From Bacteroidaceae bacterium (GTDB taxonomy: Bacteria; Bacteroidota; Bacteroidia; Bacteroidales; Bacteroidaceae), in contig JAFNXL010000008.1 of NCBI GenBank assembly GCA_017379075.1, positions 44,529 to 108,528 on the forward strand: 64,000 nucleotides of DNA, given 5' to 3'. Below the pieces are notes generated by a model that searched no databases, had not been told where the DNA came from, and saw only the letters and a list, made by a program, of their open reading frames with translations. This document shows positions 26,603 through 33,904 of this stretch, one piece after another. Positions within the stretch are counted from its first letter, which is position 1. Each line of letters opens with the position of its first letter. A program made the translations under genes and the position numbers.

Positions 26603-28387
26603 CTATATTTCTTGTAGCCAACGGTCGAAATCCTTTGCTCCGCCATCCATGCCGAGCTTTATGCACATCCTTCGGCGCATGTTGCTGATGTTGGCGTTGG
26701 ATGAGTTCTCTAAATATATGATCTCGGGAATCTTCAGTCCGAGCTTGATTAGTATACACAGCCTGTATTCGCTTTTGTTGATCTGCTTGTTTTGTTTCAG
26801 ACTGATGATGTTGGGGTAGTGTGCCTCCACTTCTTTACAGATTTCGTCCCATGTTTCCTTGTCCGGCCGTCCCGACCTTTGTTGTGCCATCCGTATGAAA
26901 CGGGCAATAAGGGGCTTGTTTACCAGACTGTGCAGATTGCCCCTTGAGGTGAGCCGGTTTATGTTGTCCTGGTCTTTTTTAATCTTTTCTTCCAGTATGG
27001 TAATGGTCTGTTTCAGATACTCGTTTTCTTTAATGTCCAGTGCATTTTGGTCCAGTTGCTTGTTGAGGAATTGGATGAGGGTTGTCTTTTCCTGAATTTG
27101 TTCTTTTAGCTGGTTTATGGTATTTGCGTGTGCAGTCAGTTCGTTTTGCGTTCTTCTGACCAGTTGTCGCATTTTGTGGCGCAGATATTTTCTGTATAGC
27201 AGCACAGAGAGAATAGCCAACAAGATAACCCCTAATGTGAGTTGGTAAAAGCGGATGCGGGCTTCTTTTGCCTCCATTTCCTTGCGGAGCGCTTTTTCCT
27301 GATGGCGGTCATAATTGTACATAGCCTGTGCGTTCTGCAGGTTTTCTGCTGCCCCTATATTAAATAATGTGTCGCTGTGTACCAACGCCTGCAGGGCGTA
27401 TTTGGCCACAGAATCATGTTCCCCTTGCCAATGATAAAGTTGGGTCAGTCCCCACGAGGAAAGATACTGGCCGTTTCGGGATTTCGTATTTTCACGTAAT
27501 TTCCGGAAAAAATATTGTGCAGAGTCCATCTCTCCCTTTTCGTAATAGTATGTACCTTTTATGTGGTAATAATCTTCCCGTCCAGGTTCAATGTCGCCAT
27601 TCTCTTGGAAATAACCCGACAGGGATTCGTATTCATTCATGGCCGCCTTGGCTTTGTCAAACTCGCCTTGTTGGGCATACCATTTGATGCAAAGGCCCAT
27701 GACTTGGGCTGCATATTGGGAATAACCCATAGCGCGGAAACCTTCTGCCGCCGCTTCCTTTATGCGCAAGGCCTCCTGTATCTTGCCTTGGTTGATCAAT
27801 GCATTGGACTTGTTGCCCCAGATAGTGAAGATGCCAATGCTGTCTTGTATTTTCCGTGCATAACGCTCTGCATATTCGTAGGCCTGCAGCGCATTATCGG
27901 GCATGGCACGGTCATTGAAAATCTTAGCAATCTGTTGATGAATAATACCAAGTTGACGGAAATAGCAGTCCGTAGCCGAGGTGTCCGCAGCCGCCACGGC
28001 ATCGTTGTAGCAACGCAGGGAGGCGGGCTGGTCGCCCATATCGCGGTAGGCACAGCCCTTGATGTAATGCGCCAGCATCCGCTCGTTGGGTGTGCCGTGC
28101 GCCGTGTAATAGTCCACCAGCAGGCAGCCGATGCTGTCCGACGTGAAATCCACGTATGCCTTGTTCTGCGCATTGGAGCGCAGGAGCAGGTGGCGCATGC
28201 GCAAAGGTTCGCTCACCTCTTCCGCCTCGGCATCCATGCCGCACAGCATACGATAGGCGGAGTCTGGCATTTCGTGCGTCATCAGACTGTCCGCCACAGC
28301 CAGTCGCCGTTCAAAGTCGCCATGTTCCGTGCAGGACATCAGGGAGACCAAAAATGCTATAAAAAACGGTATAAATCGTTTCATCAT
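26603..28387 (-). CDS. Membrane-tethered TPR one-component regulator with C-terminal HTH
   Basis: A 594-aa predicted transcription regulator. An N-terminal lipoprotein-like signal (FFIAFLVSLMSC) is followed by TPR-type helical repeats (about 60-350), one membrane helix (about 379-400, LTLGVILLAILSVLLY), a coiled coil (about 405-490) and a C-terminal 100-residue domain with SEYRLCILIKLGLKIPEII and ANISNMRRRMCIKLG, which looks like a LuxR-type helix-turn-helix. The layout suggests a periplasmic sensor controlling DNA directly. The likely target is the adjacent downstream operon. Start 28387 (or 28384) gives the signal; a -7 box ends 3 bp upstream, implying a leaderless or nearly leaderless mRNA. 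Confidence 0.75.
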   Translation of the reverse strand: MMKRFIPFFIAFLVSLMSCTEHGDFERRLAVADSLMTHEMPDSAYRMLCGMDAEAEEVSEPLRMRHLLLRSNAQNKAYVDFTSDSIGCLLVDYYTAHGTPNERMLAHYIKGCAYRDMGDQPASLRCYNDAVAAADTSATDCYFRQLGIIHQQIAKIFNDRAMPDNALQAYEYAERYARKIQDSIGIFTIWGNKSNALINQGKIQEALRIKEAAAEGFRAMGYSQYAAQVMGLCIKWYAQQGEFDKAKAAMNEYESLSGYFQENGDIEPGREDYYHIKGTYYYEKGEMDSAQYFFRKLRENTKSRNGQYLSSWGLTQLYHWQGEHDSVAKYALQALVHSDTLFNIGAAENLQNAQAMYNYDRHQEKALRKEMEAKEARIRFYQLTLGVILLAILSVLLYRKYLRHKMRQLVRRTQNELTAHANTINQLKEQIQEKTTLIQFLNKQLDQNALDIKENEYLKQTITILEEKIKKDQDNINRLTSRGNLHSLVNKPLIARFIRMAQQRSGRPDKETWDEICKEVEAHYPNIISLKQNKQINKSEYRLCILIKLGLKIPEIIYLENSSNANISNMRRRMCIKLGMDGGAKDFDRWLQEI

Positions 28388-28390
28388 ATG

Positions 28391-28398
28391 CAAAGGTA
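28391..28398 (-). promoter_or_regulatory. -7 box abutting the regulator start codon
   Basis: The minus strand reads TACCTTTG followed by CAT and then ATGATG. With normal spacing, transcription would begin at or next to the A of the ATG. Confidence 0.55.
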
Positions 28399-28687
28399 CG
28401 ATTAAGTGAGCGAAATACCAAGCTCGCTTGAGGATTTCCGAACCGACGAACGAAACAAGTGCAGAAAATGACTGGCATTTTATGCCTTGTAAGGAGGAGG
28501 AAGACGAAGTCAACGGTAGTACCTTCGGCGGCACGCCAAAGTACGATTTTTTCTGTAATGCGGTGAGTTGTGAGATCTTTTGACAGAAGAACAAAAGAAC
28601 ATGTTTTCTATTTTCGGGTCACAGACCCTTATACTCAAAAACAGCGAATAACATATTCGCAGTAACAGAGTTGTGAGTGGTGAGGGG

Positions 28688-28833
28688 GTAGGGACGTTGC
28701 GTGCAGCGTCCGAAGAGTACACAAGAGTTATAATCTCACGCGAATCTCGCGAATCTCACAAAATATTACTTTATGCCTTTGGCGGGATTGGCGGGAGTGA
28801 AAAACCTCGGACGCTGCACGCAGACGTCCCTAC
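28688..28833. repeat. Complete MITE-like element, family A
   Basis: A 146-bp element bounded by inverted terminal repeats of about 26 bp (GTAGGGACG.TGCGTGCAG at the left and its complement ending CCCTAC at 28833). Each terminal repeat can itself fold (GGACG/CGTCC with inner CTGC/GCAG). The body carries TTATAATCTCACGCGAATC and GGCGGGATTGGCGGGAG. No coding capacity. Confidence 0.8.
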
Positions 28834-29040
28834 ATTCTCACTACTCATAGCTCATAACTCACTGCCCAAAAACTTGTCCTTTTGTTCTTCTGTCTAATCC
28901 AAAAACTCACGGCTCATAGCTCATAACTCATTACTAAAAACGTTCTTCTGTCAAAAATAAAAATCTGCGGTTATCTGTCGCATCTGCGTCATCTGCGTGC
29001 CATTGAAAATTCTTTACAAAAGCGTGTTTTCGTATAAAAC

Positions 29041-29140
29041 CAGCTGGAAAGTCGAAAGTGCCCAGTTGGAAAATTTTTATTTCCCAGTTGGAAAATTATT
29101 TTTTCTCAGTTGGAAAATCAAAATTTCGCAGTAGGGCAAA
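29041..29140. repeat. 22-bp-period array, core CAGTTGGAAAA
   Basis: Cores start at 29041 (CAGCTGGAAA), 29063, 29085, 29107 and 29129 (CAGTAGGGCAAA), each exactly 22 bp apart. Spacers differ and are A/T-rich. The core is unrelated to those of the other 22-bp arrays. Confidence 0.95.
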
Positions 29141-29243
29141 ATAGGATGACTTTTTAGGTTTGTTTTTGAACTATTTTAAGTGATTTTTGTTCATTTTGAA
29201 ACCAAAACGCGGTTTGTGAACAAAAGTAAAAATGTTTGACAGT

Positions 29244-29313
29244 GAGCGGCGAGCGGCGAGTGGTGAGCAATGAGCAATGAGCGATGAGCAATGAGTAGTG
29301 AGTTGTGGGTTGT
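29244..29313. repeat. Ten-unit heptamer array
   Basis: Ten consecutive 7-bp units: GAGCGGC twice, GAGTGGT, GAGCAAT twice, GAGCGAT, GAGCAAT, GAGTAGT, GAGTTGT, GGGTTGT. Confidence 0.9.
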
Positions 29314-29397
29314 GGTGTTGCTGACGGGAACAAAATGAAATGTGGGATGCATTGTTGAAAATGCATCCCACTGTCTCACGCCGAATCGGTCCAGCTG

Positions 29398-29559
29398 TTA
29401 TTCTACAACGCTGAACTCATCTTTTCCTACACTGCAAAGGGGGCAAACCCAATCTTCGGGAATGTTTTCGAAGGCTGTGCCGGGTTCTACACCATTATCG
29501 GGGTCGCCTGCTACGGGGTCATACTCGTATCCGCAAACATCGCATACATACTTTTTCAT
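29398..29559 (-). CDS. Rubredoxin
   Basis: A 53-aa electron carrier with a single Fe(Cys)4 site. The two Cys pairs are [10 protein letters not shown] (residues 6-15) and [11 protein letters not shown] (39-49), and the acidic middle ([20 protein letters not shown]) is typical. It likely passes electrons to a rubrerythrin- or peroxidase-type enzyme in oxygen defence, or to another oxidoreductase; the partner is not in this window. It is preceded by a strong AAGGAG site, unusual here, and a TATATTTG box at 29643-29650 on the minus strand. Confidence 0.95.
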   Translation of the reverse strand: MKKYVCDVCGYEYDPVAGDPDNGVEPGTAFENIPEDWVCPLCSVGKDEFSVVE

Positions 29560-29569
29560 AAAATACTCC

Positions 29570-29580
29570 TTTCTTTTTTG
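29570..29580 (-). promoter_or_regulatory. Strong Shine-Dalgarno of rubredoxin
   Basis: The minus strand reads AGAAAGGAGT about seven bases before the ATG. Most genes in this window lack such a site, so translation of rubredoxin may be unusually efficient. Confidence 0.6.
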
Positions 29581-29779
29581 TTGTTACACATTATATATTA
29601 TATATATGGGTGTGTTGTACACTTCATATCTTTTTCTTATTGCAAATATAGCTATATTTTTTCAGATATAGGCATAAGCATGGGCGATTTTATGTTTTTT
29701 TAAAGATTTAGCCTGTGTAGTTAACAATTTGTTTGAAATCGGAAACAAAAGAGAAATAGTATGAATGGCAACATGAAAA

Positions 29780-29917
29780 ATGCACAAAATGTATTAAAAT
29801 GTGCATAAAAGTGTAACATTTTACGTGAAATTCTTGCACATTTGCGCAAATTGTAGTTACTTTGCACGTTGAGAACGAGAAATATACTTAGTATTATTTA
29901 TTTTAATTTTGAAAATT
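29780..29917 (+). promoter_or_regulatory. acpP-fabF upstream region with inverted repeat
   Basis: ATGCACA (29780-29786) and TGTGCAT (29800-29806) form an inverted repeat with a 13-bp spacer, about 50 bp upstream of a -7-like TTACTTTG (29857-29864; one mismatch to TAnnTTTG). The rest of the 358-bp gap between rubredoxin and acpP shows nothing else. It may be an operator for fatty-acid synthesis control, but this is inference. Confidence 0.4.
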
Positions 29918-30151
29918 ATGTCAGAAATTGAAGCTAAAGTAAAAGAGATTATCGTAGACAAGTTGGGTGTTGATGAGGCTGAAGTTACTCCCGAAGCATC
30001 TTTCACCAATGACCTGGGTGCAGATTCTCTGGACACCGTGGAACTGATTATGGAATTCGAGAAGGCTTTCGAGATTACCATTCCCGATGACAAGGCTGAG
30101 AAGATTTCAACCGTAGCTGACGCTATTGCTTTCATCGAGGCTAACAAGTAA
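29918..30151 (+). CDS. acpP: Acyl carrier protein
   Basis: A 77-aa acidic helical protein that carries growing acyl chains as thioesters on a phosphopantetheine arm. The attachment site is S37 in [11 protein letters not shown]. Length and sequence ([20 protein letters not shown]) are standard. I take ATG 29918; a TTG three codons upstream is unnecessary. It is followed after 28 bp by fabF, the partner condensing enzyme, as in many bacteria. Confidence 0.97.
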   Translation: MSEIEAKVKEIIVDKLGVDEAEVTPEASFTNDLGADSLDTVELIMEFEKAFEITIPDDKAEKISTVADAIAFIEANK

Positions 30152-30179
30152 TTCACTCTACCTGTTTCAATAATTTATA

Positions 30180-31448
30180 ATGGAACTGAAAAGAGTAGTC
30201 GTTACCGGAATCGGAGCTATTACACCATTAGGAAATTCTGTTGAGGAAACTTGGCAGAACATGATTGATGGTGTAAGCAGTGCCGGTCCTATCACCCGAT
30301 TCGATACATCGCAGTTCAAGACCCAGTTTGCCTGTGAAGTGAAGAACTTCAAACCGGCAGATTTCGGAATTGACCGTAAGGAGGCCCGTAAGATGGACCT
30401 CTATTGCCAGTATGCGCTGGCCGGTGCCATTCAGGGTATCAAGGACTGTGGCATCGATTTGGACAAGGCAGACAAGAACCGTATTGGTGTGGTATATGGC
30501 GTGGGCATCGGCGGCATGATCACTTTTGAAGAGGAAGTAGGCAATTGGGCGCGTACTGGAAGTACACTCGGTCCCAAGTTCAGCCCCTTCTTCATTCCCA
30601 AGATGATTGCTGACATCTGCGCAGGCCAGATTTCTATCATGTACGGTTTCCATGGCCCCAACTTCATCACATCATCTGCCTGTGCATCTTCTTCAAATGC
30701 ACTTGCCGAGGCGTTCAACCTGATTCGTTTGGGCAAGGCCGACATGATTGTGAGCGGTGGTGCTGAAGCTGCCATTCTGCCCAGCGGAGTGGGTGGTTTC
30801 AATGCTATGCATGCCCTGAGCACCCGTAACGACGATCCCCAAAAAGCCAGCCGTCCCTTCAGCGCAAGCCGCGACGGTTTTGTGATGGCAGAGGGTAGTG
30901 CCTGTCTGATTCTGGAAGAACTGGAGCATGCGAAAGCACGCGGAGCCAAGATTTATGCGGAAATGGCAGGTGCGGGAATGAGTGCAGACGCACATCACCT
31001 GACAGCTACCCATCCCGAGGGACTGGGTGCCATGCTGGTGATGAAGAATGCGTTGGAGGATGCGGAAATGCAGCCCGAGGACATTGATTACATCAACGTT
31101 CACGGCACTTCCACACCCGTTGGCGACATTTCTGAGGCCAAGGCCATCAAGAATCTCTTTGGCGAACATGCCTACAAGCTGAACATCAGTTCAACCAAGA
31201 GCATGACCGGACACCTTTTGGGCGCAGCCGGAGCCATCGAAGCCATGGCAAGCGTTTTGGCCGTACAAAACGACATTGTACCTCCCACCATCAACCATGA
31301 TGACGAGGATCGTGACGAAGAAATCGACTACAACATGAACTTTACGTTCAATACTGCCCAGAAGCGTACCGTGCGTGCAGCAATGAGCAATACCTTCGGT
31401 TTCGGCGGACACAATGCCTGCGTAATCTTCAAAAAGTACGCCGAATAA
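30180..31448 (+). CDS. fabF: 3-oxoacyl-ACP synthase II
   Basis: Condenses malonyl-ACP with acyl-ACP in fatty-acid elongation. The 422-aa protein has the catalytic Cys in SSACASSSNALAEAF (C168) and the two active-site His in NVHGTSTPVGD and STKSMTGHLLGAAG. The N-terminal RVVVTGIGAITPLGNSVEET and C-terminal NTFGFGGHNACVIFK are canonical. It lies between acpP and rnc, four bases before the rnc start, so the three genes form an operon. Confidence 0.97.
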   Translation: MELKRVVVTGIGAITPLGNSVEETWQNMIDGVSSAGPITRFDTSQFKTQFACEVKNFKPADFGIDRKEARKMDLYCQYALAGAIQGIKDCGIDLDKADKNRIGVVYGVGIGGMITFEEEVGNWARTGSTLGPKFSPFFIPKMIADICAGQISIMYGFHGPNFITSSACASSSNALAEAFNLIRLGKADMIVSGGAEAAILPSGVGGFNAMHALSTRNDDPQKASRPFSASRDGFVMAEGSACLILEELEHAKARGAKIYAEMAGAGMSADAHHLTATHPEGLGAMLVMKNALEDAEMQPEDIDYINVHGTSTPVGDISEAKAIKNLFGEHAYKLNISSTKSMTGHLLGAAGAIEAMASVLAVQNDIVPPTINHDDEDRDEEIDYNMNFTFNTAQKRTVRAAMSNTFGFGGHNACVIFKKYAE

Positions 31449-31452
31449 GATT

Positions 31453-32268
31453 GTGACGTATAAAAACCTGATAACAGCGATAAAGTTGCCCTTCTGCAAG
31501 GAAAGACAACTTTATCGCTCTTTTTATTCCATTTTAGGATTCTACCCCAAGAACCTGAAATTGTACAAACAGGCGCTCATGCACAAGTCTGCCGTAACAA
31601 GGACACAGAATGGTGGCATGCAGCACAATGAACGCCTTGAGTTTCTGGGGGACGCCATTCTGGAGGCTGTTGTAAGTGATATTCTTTACCATCGTTTTGA
31701 CAAGAAGCAGGAAGGTTTTCTGACGGTGACGCGCAGTAACATTGTAAAGCGCGAGACACTTGGGCAGATTGCCATAAAGATGGGACTGGACAAACTGCTG
31801 AAGAGCGCCTGCACCCATCAGAACCATAACAGCTATCTGGAAGGAAACGCTTTTGAAGCCATCATCGGTGCCATCTACCTTGATCAGGGATACAAGCGGT
31901 GTGTATGGTTTGTGAAAGAAAGAATGCTGAAACCCTACATTAGCCTGGACAAGATGGCATACAAGGATGTGAACTACAAGAGCAAACTCTTGGAGTGGGG
32001 ACAAAAATACAGGTTCCGTGTGCTTTTCGACCTTTTGTCCGAAGACAAGGACGAGAACGGCGCACCAACCTTCCATAGCCAGGTAAGGGTGGAAGGTGTT
32101 GTTTGCGGCCATGGTTCTGGGTTTTCCAAGAAGGAAAGCCAGCAGGTGGCGTGCAAGAATGCACTGAATGCCATCAAGGAGGACAAGGATTTGTTTGCGC
32201 AGATTGAGAGCGCGTATCTTGCAGCTGGCACACAGGAACAGGAAGTTTCCGTAGAACTTGCCCAGTAA
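31453..32268 (+). CDS. rnc: Ribonuclease III
   Basis: Double-strand-specific endoribonuclease for rRNA processing and mRNA decay. The signature NERLEFLGDAILE (residues 59-71) holds the Mg-binding acids; a second acidic block is EGNAFEAIIGAIYLDQGY. A dsRNA-binding domain occupies about 185-255 (KSLLEWGQKYRFRVLFDL, and GSGFSKKESQQVACKNAL). The start is GTG 31453, which gives the N-terminal extension usual in Bacteroidetes; the sequence upstream is the fabF stop. 271 aa. Confidence 0.95.
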   Translation: MTYKNLITAIKLPFCKERQLYRSFYSILGFYPKNLKLYKQALMHKSAVTRTQNGGMQHNERLEFLGDAILEAVVSDILYHRFDKKQEGFLTVTRSNIVKRETLGQIAIKMGLDKLLKSACTHQNHNSYLEGNAFEAIIGAIYLDQGYKRCVWFVKERMLKPYISLDKMAYKDVNYKSKLLEWGQKYRFRVLFDLLSEDKDENGAPTFHSQVRVEGVVCGHGSGFSKKESQQVACKNALNAIKEDKDLFAQIESAYLAAGTQEQEVSVELAQ

Positions 32269-32366
32269 GAAACCGTTTTGATTGCGGGAATTGCCCTCAA
32301 TACAGTTTCTAAATGCAAATTAGGGTTAAAATCTGTGTATTTTTCGGTTATGTGAAAAGTTTGCAG

Positions 32367-32374
32367 TAATTTTG
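32367..32374 (+). promoter_or_regulatory. -7 box of the GH3-like gene
   Basis: TAATTTTG, a TAnnTTTG match, 21 bp before the ATG at 32396. Confidence 0.55.
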
Positions 32375-32395
32375 CAACCAAATGCATAAGAAAGA

Positions 32396-33904
32396 ATGAG
32401 CCTAACCCGAATTATACGACCGTTTTTATTGAACCGACTTCATACGTTGGATCAGTATGCCACCCGTGCAGAAGACTTGCAGCGCAAAGCTTTGCAGCAA
32501 CTTGTAAACCGTGCGTCAGCCACGCAATGGGGACGGCAGCACGACTATGCCCGCATACGCAGTTACGAGGATTTTGCCAAGAGTCAACCCGTCCACACTT
32601 ATGAGGAACTTAAAGGCTATATTGACCGTATGCGCCAGGGAGAGAAAGATTTGCTGTGGCCGGGTGTGGTGAAATGGTATGCCAAGAGCAGCGGCACCAC
32701 AAACGACAAGAGCAAGTTCATCCCGGTCAGCAAGGACGGACTGAAGGATACGCACTACAGAGGCGGAACTGATGCCGTGGTGTGGTATCTGCGCAATAAC
32801 CCCCAAAGCCGTATCTTTGATGGACGGGCCTTGATCCTGGGTGGAAGCCATGCGCCCAACTACAATCTGAAAAGTAGCCTGGTGGGCGACTTGAGCGCCA
32901 TTCTTATAGAAAACATAAACCCTCTGGTCAATCTGGTAAGAGTTCCCCGCAAGGAGACTGCCTTGCTCAGTGACTTTGAAATAAAGCGCGACCGCATTGC
33001 CCGAGAGGCCATACACCGTAACGTGACCAATCTGAGCGGTGTGCCCAGTTGGATGCTTTCGGTCCTGAACCGTGTGATGGAAATTTCCGGCGCATCTGTG
33101 TTGCAGGAAGTCTGGCCCAATCTGGAAGTGTTCTTCCATGGCGGAGTGGCTTTCACGCCATACCGCGAACAGTATAAGCGCCTTATCACCAAGTCTGGTA
33201 TGCACTACATGGAAACGTATAACGCGTCGGAAGGCTTCTTCGGTTTGCAGGATGATCCGGCTGACCCGGCAATGAGCCTGATGCTCGATTATGGTGTGTT
33301 CTATGAATTTATCCCGATGGACCAGATTGAAAGCCCCAATCCCGAAGTGGTGCCTTTGTGGGGCGTGGAAACTGGCCGCAACTATGCCATCCTTATCAGT
33401 ACCAGCAGCGGACTGTGGCGCTATATGATAGGTGATACAGTAAGCTTTACGCAGAAGAATCCCTACAAGTTTGTCATTACGGGCCGCACCAAGTTCTTCA
33501 TCAACGCTTTCGGGGAGGAACTGATTGTAGACAATGCCGAAAAAGGACTGCAGGCGGCCTGCAAGGCAACCGGGGCACAGGTGTTGGAATATACCGCTGC
33601 TCCCGTTTATATGGACGAGAACGGAAAGTGCCGCCACCAGTGGGTAATAGAATTCTCTAACGCTCCTGCTGATTTGGGCCAGTTTGCCAAGATTCTTGAC
33701 AGCACTTTGCAACAGATTAACTCGGACTATGAAGCCAAGCGTTACAAAGACATCACCTTGCAGCCCCTGGAAATCATTGTCGGCAGAAAAGGCGTGTTCA
33801 ATGACTGGCTCAAGTCCAAAGGCAAGCTGGGCGGACAGCACAAGGTGCCCCGCCTGAGCAACAAGCGTGAACACATAGAAGAAATTATAGCACTGAACTC
33901 ATGA
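32396..33904 (+). CDS. GH3 auxin-responsive promoter family protein (acyl-acid-amido synthetase fold)
   Basis: A 502-aa ANL-superfamily adenylating enzyme of the GH3 type. Plant GH3 proteins join amino acids to jasmonate or auxin; the bacterial substrate is unknown. Motifs are the ATP-binding YAKSSGTTNDKSKFIPVS (about 96-113), METYNASEGFFGLQDD (near 270) and the hinge region YMIGDTVSFT and FVITGRTKFFINAFGEELI. It overlaps the next gene by 4 bp (ATGA), so translation is coupled to the Ig-like lipoprotein. Confidence 0.88.
   Translation: MSLTRIIRPFLLNRLHTLDQYATRAEDLQRKALQQLVNRASATQWGRQHDYARIRSYEDFAKSQPVHTYEELKGYIDRMRQGEKDLLWPGVVKWYAKSSGTTNDKSKFIPVSKDGLKDTHYRGGTDAVVWYLRNNPQSRIFDGRALILGGSHAPNYNLKSSLVGDLSAILIENINPLVNLVRVPRKETALLSDFEIKRDRIAREAIHRNVTNLSGVPSWMLSVLNRVMEISGASVLQEVWPNLEVFFHGGVAFTPYREQYKRLITKSGMHYMETYNASEGFFGLQDDPADPAMSLMLDYGVFYEFIPMDQIESPNPEVVPLWGVETGRNYAILISTSSGLWRYMIGDTVSFTQKNPYKFVITGRTKFFINAFGEELIVDNAEKGLQAACKATGAQVLEYTAAPVYMDENGKCRHQWVIEFSNAPADLGQFAKILDSTLQQINSDYEAKRYKDITLQPLEIIVGRKGVFNDWLKSKGKLGGQHKVPRLSNKREHIEEIIALNS

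Larger units (their letters stand above)
28399..29397. other. Kilobase gene-free repeat block
   Basis: No gene is supported here. From left to right: a GACAGAAGAACAAAAGAACA repeat (also seen near 22540, 28870 and 59710), a complete MITE-like element (28688-28833), heptamer arrays (about 28836-28862), a 22-bp-period array (29041-29140) and a ten-unit heptamer array (29244-29313). Open frames in the heptamer stretches are artefacts of a 7-bp repeat without stops. Confidence 0.75.

Noticed and set aside
29154-29379. Small overlapping minus-strand frames rich in LLIAH and TTHYS
   Set aside because: They are translations of the heptamer repeat, which has no stop in several frames; the true gene here is rubredoxin to the right.
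28399-29397. Integron attC sites or insertion sequence
   Set aside because: The repeats are not attC-like (no matching R'/L' core boxes), and no integrase or transposase gene is present anywhere in the window.
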